Below are positions 8,067-14,070 of a stretch of DNA of 64,000 nt, piece after piece (position 1 is the first letter of the stretch; each line of letters begins with the position of its first letter). The stretch is from Flavobacterium sasangense DSM 21067. Its GTDB lineage: Bacteria; Bacteroidota; Bacteroidia; Flavobacteriales; Flavobacteriaceae. Position numbers and translations under genes: made by a program. The notes beneath the pieces are model-generated. The model saw nothing but the letters and a program-made list of their open reading frames with translations. It did no database searches and had not been told where the DNA came from. The stretch lies in NCBI RefSeq assembly GCF_000686885.1, contig NZ_JMLU01000003.1:62001-126000 (forward strand), read 5' to 3'.

Positions 8067-8660
8067 TTACTCCATAAACGTATTCCATAAATTTTTTACT
8101 TTTTTCCTAACCATTGCTAAAAGATTCGCAATTGTTTTTTCAGATAAGTTGAATTGTTCTCCTATTTCTGCATTGGTGAACCCATCAATACTAAGACTGA
8201 GAATTTGTTTTTCTTTTTTGGGTAGGCAATTTAATAATTCTTTGAAATTGTCATTTGCAAGGTTTTGTTTCGCATTGTTAAAGCTAATTGTAGGGAGAAA
8301 ACCTTTAATACCCTCTAAAATTCTAATTCTGTTTTTTTTTGTTTTAATAACATCTAGACTTTTGTTTTTTACCATTACCAAAAGTAATGCTTTGATGTTG
8401 ATTTCTTCTTCTATAAATTTTTGTTGCCTTTTTGTAATAGGCATAGCAAATATTTTTTCAAAGCAATCAGCAACGATATCTTCGGCTTCTTGTTCACATT
8501 GCACGTACCGGTAGGCTACCAAATACAATTCGGGCAACCAATTTTTATAAAGGGTGCTTAAGGCCTGATTATCCCCTTTGCAAAATTGCTGGAGTGCAAT
8601 AGAATGTATAGAAATCAAATGACTCAAAAAAAGGTGTATTTCGTTTTTATCTGGACACAA
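8067..8660 (-). CDS. Sigma-70 family (ECF-like) RNA polymerase sigma factor
   Basis: Up to 197 residues. Region 2 is visible (LYKNWLPELYLVAYRYVQ, EQEAEDIVADCFEKIF) and region 4 is a helix-turn-helix (LPKKEKQILSLSIDGFTNAE, IGEQFNLSEKTIANLLAM). There is no ATG in the first 70 codons. The longest frame begins with TTG at 8660, but a -7 element TATATTTG on the minus strand (8658-8665) overlaps that codon. Translation therefore probably starts at a downstream TTG near 8627 or 8618. It is followed by the membrane TPR gene and is divergent from the HTH and surface-protein operon, which it may control. Confidence 0.85.
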   Translation of the reverse strand: MCPDKNEIHLFLSHLISIHSIALQQFCKGDNQALSTLYKNWLPELYLVAYRYVQCEQEAEDIVADCFEKIFAMPITKRQQKFIEEEINIKALLLVMVKNKSLDVIKTKKNRIRILEGIKGFLPTISFNNAKQNLANDNFKELLNCLPKKEKQILSLSIDGFTNAEIGEQFNLSEKTIANLLAMVRKKVKNLWNTFME

Positions 8661-8665
8661 ATATA
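8658..8665 (-). promoter_or_regulatory. -7 element of the sigma factor gene
   Basis: On the minus strand this reads TATATTTG, a match to the Bacteroidota -7 consensus TAnnTTTG. No good TTG is found at the usual distance upstream. Its position argues against translation starting at 8660. Confidence 0.45.
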
Positions 8666-8710
8666 AATTTTATCTTACTATTTTATACAGCTTTTGAATA
8701 TTAATCCATT

Positions 8711-8751
8711 TGATTTTGAATCAAAATCACTCTAACGCAATGAGATTGCGT
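8711..8751. promoter_or_regulatory. Two operator-like palindromes between sigma and HTH genes
   Basis: The first is TGATTTTGA-A-TCAAAATCA (8711-8729), with perfect 9-bp arms. The second is ACGCAAT-GAG-ATTGCGT (8735-8751), with perfect 7-bp arms. They lie about 50-90 bases upstream of the sigma factor start, in the 328-base divergent gap. The second shares its CGCAA/TTGCG half-sites with the palindrome at 8946-8960. No other gene or RNA is seen in 8661-8988. Confidence 0.55.
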
Positions 8752-8945
8752 TTTGTTTTGTTTTCTTAAATATGTAAGTTGAAAATCTTGTAATTTGAAG
8801 CTTCCTTTTTCAATATACTTTTTAACTTATTGGCCCTGTTTTTAATTGTTCATCAATAGGCAGTGCATTTTTTTTTAAAATTTTCGGGAAGATTTTCCTT
8901 CTTAATCGTATTGAAATTAGAAGATTTTTAAGAAAAAACTCTGAG

Positions 8946-8960
8946 CGCAAGTCAGTTGCG
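8946..8960. promoter_or_regulatory. Operator-like palindrome before the HTH gene
   Basis: CGCAA-GTCAG-TTGCG, with perfect 5-bp arms that extend imperfectly, ends 28 bases before the HTH start codon. It repeats the half-sites of the palindrome at 8735-8751, and both are preceded by CTCT. This suits a dimeric regulator, perhaps the adjacent HTH protein. Confidence 0.5.
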
Positions 8961-8988
8961 TTGAGTGGTTGTAAAATTGCATACAAAT

Positions 8989-9204
8989 ATGGATATACGT
9001 GTCTTTATACGATTACATGATTTAATTACAACAAAAAAAACGGGTACACCGAAACAATTAGCTCAAAAATTAGAAATTTCAGAACGTAGTGTTAATTATT
9101 ATATTGCTTTTATGAGGAACGAATTAAAAGCACCCATCATTTATGATCGAAAATTAGAAACCTATTTGTATGAAACGGATTGTAAACTTTGTTTTGTAAA
9201 TTAA
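8989..9204 (+). CDS. Small helix-turn-helix protein
   Basis: A 71-residue protein starting at ATG 8989 (a GTG at 8965 gives eight extra residues and overlaps the operator region less plausibly). The whole chain is a winged-helix/HTH_11-like domain: LHDLITTKKTGTPKQLAQKL, then the recognition part EISERSVNYYIAFMRNEL and a wing ending in YLYETDCKLCF. Related small HTH proteins occur in Flavobacteriaceae. It is the first gene of the plus-strand series that continues through the T9SS, barrel, collagen-like and FISUMP genes. A role as local regulator is inferred from position. Confidence 0.75.
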   Translation: MDIRVFIRLHDLITTKKTGTPKQLAQKLEISERSVNYYIAFMRNELKAPIIYDRKLETYLYETDCKLCFVN

Positions 9205-9250
9205 TTTGATATCAATAAATAATCTTTTGCTCTCATTATGCAAGCCTGCT

Positions 9251-9264
9251 AATGTTTAAACATT
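9251..9264. promoter_or_regulatory. Perfect 14-bp palindrome before the T9SS gene
   Basis: AATGTTTAAACATT lies 14 bases before the start codon at 9278. It is a possible operator or translation-site element. With such A/T-rich sequence it could also be chance. Confidence 0.35.
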
Positions 9265-9277
9265 TAAAAAAAATTAT

Positions 9278-9754
9278 ATGAAATATATTTTATTGGTATT
9301 AATCACATTAAACTCTTTTTCACAAGAGGTTGCAAGAAACACTATTTCGGTAGTGGGAAATTCAAATTTAACTTCTACAGGTTATTATGTTAGTCAAAGT
9401 GTAGGTCAGCTATCAACAATTGGTTTTTCTGAAATGTTTAACAAATGCATAGTTCAAGGATATCAGCAACCTACAGGCATGAAGATAATTGATGCAAGTA
9501 TCGAAAAAGAAACTTTACAATTGTACCCTGTTCCTGTTGCTGATGAATTAAATTTACTTTTTTCATTGTCATTTGAAGGAAAATGTACAGTTGAACTTTT
9601 TGACAGATTAGGTCGATTAGTACTCCATAAAGAATGCACAATAAATGATTTTAAAACCAGTATTTCTCTATCTAACATAGCTACATCCACTTACTTAATT
9701 AAAATAACAAACAATACCAATGTATTTTATGAAACCATTATTAAAAAAGACTAA
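9278..9754 (+). CDS. Small secreted protein with T9SS type A sorting domain
   Basis: A 158-residue protein with a short signal peptide (MKYILLVLITLNSFSQ) and a central region of about 55 residues (ISVVGNSNLTSTGYYVSQSV ... VQGYQQPTG). The C-terminal 75 residues are a T9SS type A sorting domain: LYPVPVADELNL, VELFDRLGRLVL, and a final ITNNTNVFYETIIKKD. The protein should be exported by Sec and then moved to the cell surface or medium by T9SS. Its coding end overlaps the start of the next gene, so the two are translationally linked. Confidence 0.85.
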   Translation: MKYILLVLITLNSFSQEVARNTISVVGNSNLTSTGYYVSQSVGQLSTIGFSEMFNKCIVQGYQQPTGMKIIDASIEKETLQLYPVPVADELNLLFSLSFEGKCTVELFDRLGRLVLHKECTINDFKTSISLSNIATSTYLIKITNNTNVFYETIIKKD

Positions 9755-10361
9755 CCTAGTTATTGCATACTTACTATTGTTTAGTATGAGTTCAAAAGCA
9801 CAAGATCTATATTTTTCAACTGGATTGAATCTAACCTCTTATGTTTTTAAAAGCACGGATAATTTACCACTTGAACTTAATAGCAAATCCAGTCAATTTT
9901 ATGAATTAGGCTATGTTTTTAAATTATTAGATAACAAATTGCATTATAGTGCTGGTTTAGCTATTAACGGTTTTGATGCCACAGCTGGTGATAGCGCCAA
10001 TCATTATGAATGGGAAACCACTTATATGGGTTTAAATAACCAGTTGCAATATATTATTATTCCTTCAGAGAGAATGCCTTTTGAATTAAGTGCAGGTCTT
10101 CAAATGCAATTGATGCACATTATTAATGGAGAGCAAAAAATTAATGGAGAATTATTTGATTTAACCAAAGAAAAAGAATTTTCAGGAATTTGGATACAAC
10201 CTGGGGCAGTTATTACCGCAAAATATTTTGTAAGTGATGACTGGCAATTAAGTTTAGGATACAACTATTCAACTGCAATTAATGTATCAAATAATACTGA
10301 AGAAAAATTAAAATTCAACAACCAACAAATTCGATTTGGAATCCATTTCAATATAAATTAA
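9729..10361 (+). CDS. Outer-membrane beta-barrel-like protein
   Basis: A 210-residue protein. The ATG at 9729 is chosen because it starts a signal peptide (KKTNLVIAYLLLFSMSSKAQ); an in-frame ATG at 9720 adds only three residues. The remainder alternates as beta strands (LYFSTGLNLTSYVF, LHYSAGLAINGF, WQLSLGYNYSTAI) and ends IRFGIHFNIN, as in an outer-membrane barrel. It overlaps the upstream T9SS gene by 26 bases in another frame. A role as surface anchor or export partner for the neighbouring surface proteins is possible but only inferred from the tight coupling. Confidence 0.7.
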   Translation: MKPLLKKTNLVIAYLLLFSMSSKAQDLYFSTGLNLTSYVFKSTDNLPLELNSKSSQFYELGYVFKLLDNKLHYSAGLAINGFDATAGDSANHYEWETTYMGLNNQLQYIIIPSERMPFELSAGLQMQLMHIINGEQKINGELFDLTKEKEFSGIWIQPGAVITAKYFVSDDWQLSLGYNYSTAINVSNNTEEKLKFNNQQIRFGIHFNIN

Positions 10362-10368
10362 TTAAAAA

Positions 10369-12153
10369 ATGAAAAAGATACTAACAATATTAACATTATT
10401 TATAGCAACTCTTGGATTTGCACAAAATTCAGGAATTACTTATCAAGCTGTTATTTATGGTCCTAATGGACAACAATTACCAGGTGCAAATAACCAACAA
10501 TACATTTTGGCAAATAAAACCATTTGTTTACGATTTAGTATTATAGACCACCAAACACAAACAGAATACCAAGAAACAATTGTTACCACAACAGACAAGT
10601 TTGGTATGGTTAATTTACTAATTGGTACAGGAACTCAAGTAAGTGGTTATGCAACTGGGTTTAATGGAATTTTATGGAATATAAATACAAAAAGTTTAAA
10701 AGTTGAATTAGATGCTAGTCAAAACTGCCAAAATTTTACACAAATAAGTAACAATGCATTTACGTATGTTCCTTTTGCTTATTATTCTGCAAATCCAGGT
10801 AATCCAGGTCCTCCAGGAGCTCAAGGCCCAATTGGATTAACAGGCGCAACTGGGCCACAAGGAATTCAAGGGGAACAAGGGCCGATTGGTTTAACGGGTC
10901 TACAAGGAACACCAGGTATAAATGGTACTAATGGAATTGACGGTGCGACTGGCCCACAAGGAATTCAAGGGGAACAAGGACCAATTGGTTTAACGGGTCT
11001 ACAAGGAACACCAGGTATAAATGGTACTAATGGAATTGATGGTGCTACTGGCCCACAAGGGATTCAAGGAGAACAAGGTCCAATAGGATTAACAGGACCT
11101 CAAGGCCCACAAGGTATAGCAGGAACTAATGGAACGAACGGAGCAGATGGAGCAACTGGTCCAGCTGGCCCAATTGGATTAACAGGAGCAACTGGTCCTC
11201 AAGGAATTCAAGGAGAACAAGGTATAGCAGGAACTAATGGAATAAACGGTGCTGATGGCGTAACGGGTCCTGCTGGTCCTCAGGGTCCAATTGGATTAAC
11301 AGGAGCGCAGGGACCACAAGGTATTGCAGGAACAAATGGAGCCAATGGTGCTGCTGGCGCAACTGGTCCAATAGGTCCAATAGGTTTAACTGGAGCTACA
11401 GGAACTAACGGAACCAATGGAAATACTGTTCTAAATGGAACAATTGCTCCAGGAGCTGGCCTAGGAGTTAATGGCGATTTTTATATTAACACCACAACCA
11501 AAACTATTTTTGGCCCTAAAGTTGCTGGAACGTGGCCAGCTACAGGTACTGCATTAGTTGGAGCTACAGGTCCTGCAGGTCCTACTGGCGCACAAGGTAC
11601 TCAGGGAATACAAGGTGTTGCAGGAGCTACTGGACCACAAGGACCTGCTGGGTCTAACGCTTCTATTACTATGGGAACTATCAGTGGAACCTCTACTGCT
11701 AATGGAGCAACTCTTACAGCTGGAGTATTGAATTTAACACCTGCTGATGCAACTAACGGAGGAGTGATAACCAATGGCACCCAAACCATAGCAGGAGCCA
11801 AAACCTTTACAAATGCAGTAGCGGGAAATAACACGGCAACAGCAACTATAGCAGGCTTTGCCGCTAATATCAATGCACAAACAGGAGCTACTTATACTTT
11901 AACGGCTGCCGATAACGGAAAAATAATTATGTGCTCTAATGCATGTACCGTTACGGTGCCAGGCACTTTATTTGTAGGTTTTAATTGTTTTTTACTACAA
12001 GCTGGAACTGGACAAGTAACCATAGTTGGGGCTAGTGGGATAACAGTAAACAATAGAACAGCTTTTACCAAAACAGCTGGACAATATGCCATAGCAACAA
12101 TTTTAGGATTAAACAACACTACATTTATTAGTAGTGGGGATATGTCTAATTAA
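10369..12153 (+). CDS. Secreted collagen-like (Gly-X-Y repeat) protein
   Basis: A 594-residue protein with signal peptide (KKILTILTLFIATLGFAQ). Residues about 20-142 are an N-terminal strand-rich domain. A collagen-like Gly-X-Y tract covers about residues 143-353 (motifs GPIGLTGATGPQGIQGEQG, GTNGTNGADG), interrupted at about 354-397, with a second short tract at about 398-429. The C-terminal 160 residues (TYTLTAADNGKIIMCSN, VTVPGTLFVGFNCFLL) resemble a trimeric fibre-tip or tail-fibre-like head. This design suggests a surface fibre or stalk. No T9SS sorting domain is visible at its end. It begins seven bases after the barrel gene and overlaps the next open frame. Confidence 0.85.
   Translation: MKKILTILTLFIATLGFAQNSGITYQAVIYGPNGQQLPGANNQQYILANKTICLRFSIIDHQTQTEYQETIVTTTDKFGMVNLLIGTGTQVSGYATGFNGILWNINTKSLKVELDASQNCQNFTQISNNAFTYVPFAYYSANPGNPGPPGAQGPIGLTGATGPQGIQGEQGPIGLTGLQGTPGINGTNGIDGATGPQGIQGEQGPIGLTGLQGTPGINGTNGIDGATGPQGIQGEQGPIGLTGPQGPQGIAGTNGTNGADGATGPAGPIGLTGATGPQGIQGEQGIAGTNGINGADGVTGPAGPQGPIGLTGAQGPQGIAGTNGANGAAGATGPIGPIGLTGATGTNGTNGNTVLNGTIAPGAGLGVNGDFYINTTTKTIFGPKVAGTWPATGTALVGATGPAGPTGAQGTQGIQGVAGATGPQGPAGSNASITMGTISGTSTANGATLTAGVLNLTPADATNGGVITNGTQTIAGAKTFTNAVAGNNTATATIAGFAANINAQTGATYTLTAADNGKIIMCSNACTVTVPGTLFVGFNCFLLQAGTGQVTIVGASGITVNNRTAFTKTAGQYAIATILGLNNTTFISSGDMSN
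10846..11142 (+). repeat. 99-bp tandem repeats inside the collagen-like gene
   Basis: The segment beginning GCnACTGGnCCACAAGG recurs at 10846, 10945 and 11044, giving an exact 99-base (33-residue, 11 Gly-X-Y triplets) period. The first two units are almost identical at the DNA level, which points to recent duplication and likely length variation between strains. Confidence 0.85.
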
Positions 12154-12169
12154 TTTAACTGCAAATATT

Positions 12170-13195
12170 ATGCGTAACTATTTAGCTATTATAACACTTT
12201 TTTTAGTAACCCTTACACAGGCACAAATTATGTTGCCTGCTTACCAAGCTATTCAATACAAAAGAAATACACTACCTACAGTAATAACTAGTAATATTTG
12301 TTCAATATCTCCTATCACTGCTGGTTGTAGTAGTATTGTTTCTAATGATGGAGGAACAACAGTAACAGTTCGGGGAATTTGTTGGAGTAATACTACTGGG
12401 CCTACTATAGCTTTAGTAACAAAAACTACTGATGGTTCAGGAATAGGAAGTTTTTTAAGTTCTATAACAGGTTTGACTGTTGGAATTACCTATTATGTTA
12501 GAGCTTACGCTACCAATAATGTTGGTACTGCCTATGGAAATGAATTAACTTTTACTACTACAGCTCCACCACCTTTAGTAACTATTGGAACTCAAGTATG
12601 GTCTACCAAAAACCTAGATGTAACAACTTATAGAGATGGCACCCCTATTCCACAAGTAACTGATATAACTACTTGGGCAAACTTAACTACAGGTGCTTGG
12701 TGTTATTATAATAATGATCCAGCAAATGGACCAATTTATGGAAAATTATACAACAAGTATGCTGTTGCTGGAATATACGATACGGCCTCATTAAACAACC
12801 CATCGTTAAGAAAACAAATAGCTCCAATAGGATTTCATGTACCTACAGATTCCGAATGGAATACTTTATTAACCTTCCTAGGTGGAGGTGGATTTCAAAC
12901 AGCAAATAAATTGAAACCCTGTGCATATTGGCTTTTTCCTGAATATAATACAAATAGCAGTGGTTTTACTGCTCTTGGGGCAGGTAAACTAAGTTATTTT
13001 GCTGGATTTTTGGGCTCTCTAAATAATAGTGCACATTTTTGGACTTCTACAAATCCTTCAACCTTTATTAGTATTAGTCCCGAACAAGGTAATGTACCTC
13101 TAGGTGCTATATTTTTTATTGATTGGACTGGAAGAGCTGAAATGTCAACAGAATATATTTTAAACGCTGTCTCTGTGCGATGCATAAAGAATTAA
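12170..13195 (+). CDS. Secreted FISUMP-domain protein
   Basis: The ATG at 12170 starts a signal peptide (RNYLAIITLFLVTLTQAQ), so it is preferred over an upstream in-frame codon at 12134 that lies inside the preceding gene; this gives 341 residues. Residues about 30-135 look like a fibronectin-type-III-like domain (GICWSNTTGP, ITYYVRAYATNNVGTAYGNE). The C-terminal 200 residues are the Fibrobacter succinogenes major paralogous (FISUMP) domain: VTIGTQVWSTKNLDVTTY, APIGFHVPTDSEWNTLL, and a final SVRCIKN. It is predicted to be a lectin-like surface or secreted protein. Its start is 17 bases after the collagen-like gene, in the same transcription series. Confidence 0.85.
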   Translation: MRNYLAIITLFLVTLTQAQIMLPAYQAIQYKRNTLPTVITSNICSISPITAGCSSIVSNDGGTTVTVRGICWSNTTGPTIALVTKTTDGSGIGSFLSSITGLTVGITYYVRAYATNNVGTAYGNELTFTTTAPPPLVTIGTQVWSTKNLDVTTYRDGTPIPQVTDITTWANLTTGAWCYYNNDPANGPIYGKLYNKYAVAGIYDTASLNNPSLRKQIAPIGFHVPTDSEWNTLLTFLGGGGFQTANKLKPCAYWLFPEYNTNSSGFTALGAGKLSYFAGFLGSLNNSAHFWTSTNPSTFISISPEQGNVPLGAIFFIDWTGRAEMSTEYILNAVSVRCIKN

Positions 13196-13207
13196 ACTAT
13201 TTTAAAT

Positions 13208-13243
13208 AAAAAGAACAAAGTAAAAAGAACAAAGTAAAAAGTA
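13208..13243. repeat. 14-bp tandem repeat after the FISUMP gene
   Basis: AAAAAGAACAAAGT is repeated about 2.6 times. It lies in the 223-base gap 13196-13418, which otherwise shows only a short hairpin ACCATTGGAAATGGT near 13319-13333. Confidence 0.7.
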
Positions 13244-13418
13244 CTATGATAACTTAAATTTTACAAATAATAAAATTACCCCAACAGGTGTTTTTTTAGT
13301 GGGTATAGACACATGAGAAACCATTGGAAATGGTCGAAAAAAATTTGTTTTTAATGGGAATTCATTTAGAAAAGACTTGTTACACACCACCAATTAAATT
13401 AAATGATAAGTCCGTAAA

Positions 13419-13667
13419 ATGGATTCTTTAAACCATAATAAGGGTATAGCCAAAAAACTTAATAGTAGGAAAAATAAAAATTATGGAACAAAAACAAAAT
13501 CTGAGTACCTAGAAATTCTTTCTAATGTAAAAAAAGTCACAGATAAATTAATTGTTAAACTTAATGAATACGGTAATGGAAATACCGTATTAACTGAAGA
13601 ATTAGCATCAGAAATTAGAAAAAAATTTAGAGATAGTAAAATTGATGAAATATTAAAGAAAGAATAA
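13419..13667 (+). CDS. Small lysine-rich hypothetical protein
   Basis: An 82-residue protein, not recognised. It is rich in Lys and Asn at the N-terminus (AKKLNSRKNKNYGTKTKSEY), followed by two predicted amphipathic helices (LEILSNVKKVTDKLIVKLNE and LASEIRKKFRDSKIDEILKK). No signal peptide is seen. Five bases separate it from the next small gene, so the two are probably co-transcribed. It lies between the surface-protein genes and the CHAT protease gene. Confidence 0.5.
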   Translation: MDSLNHNKGIAKKLNSRKNKNYGTKTKSEYLEILSNVKKVTDKLIVKLNEYGNGNTVLTEELASEIRKKFRDSKIDEILKKE

Positions 13668-13672
13668 CAATT

Positions 13673-13963
13673 ATGACAACAGAAAAATTCAAACTGATAT
13701 TTGTAAATACTTTTAACAATTACAACTGGAAAGTTGAGTTAAAAGAAGGTAAAATAGAAGACCATTGTTCAATGGAATTAAACACCTTAACACATCGAGC
13801 TGGCGATGATTTTCAATTGAATATTGTTACTAATGGAGAAGATTTTAGTAAACAAAATGACAGAATAGAAGATTTAATGGAAGAAGTACACATGTTCATG
13901 GGTACTAATCCTAATCAATATGAGGTGACGGTTGGAATAACAATTTCTATTAGAAAAATTTAG
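13673..13963 (+). CDS. Small hypothetical protein of the CHAT locus
   Basis: A 96-residue protein, not recognised. The sequence alternates strands and a helix (KLIFVNTFNNYNWKVELKEG, DFQLNIVTNG, IEDLMEEVHMFMG, YEVTVGITISIRKI), suggesting a small alpha/beta fold in the cytoplasm. No signal peptide is present. It is paired with the gene at 13419 and is followed by a hairpin before the CHAT gene. Confidence 0.5.
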   Translation: MTTEKFKLIFVNTFNNYNWKVELKEGKIEDHCSMELNTLTHRAGDDFQLNIVTNGEDFSKQNDRIEDLMEEVHMFMGTNPNQYEVTVGITISIRKI

Positions 13964-13992
13964 TTTAAGAGCATAAAAAATAGATAATAAGA

Positions 13993-14030
13993 GGGATGCC
14001 CTATGGTATCCTTTTGTGGTTTTTTCTTGA
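13993..14030 (+). terminator. Probable terminator before the CHAT gene
   Basis: Arms GGGATGCC / GGTATCC (one G-T pair) around CTAT, followed by several T-rich stretches. It would separate the two small genes from the CHAT gene, which starts 60 bases downstream of the stem. Confidence 0.5.
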
Positions 14031-14070
14031 TTTTTTTACTATACTTGTATACTTTTCTTTGTTATAATTT

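Noticed and set aside
11601..11873. Minus-strand frame across the collagen-like gene
   Set aside because: It is the antisense of the Gly-X-Y and Thr/Ala-rich coding sequence and has proline- and valine-rich shadow composition.
13991..14030. Attenuator or riboswitch before the CHAT gene
   Set aside because: Only a single short hairpin followed by T-rich sequence is seen, which a simple terminator explains.
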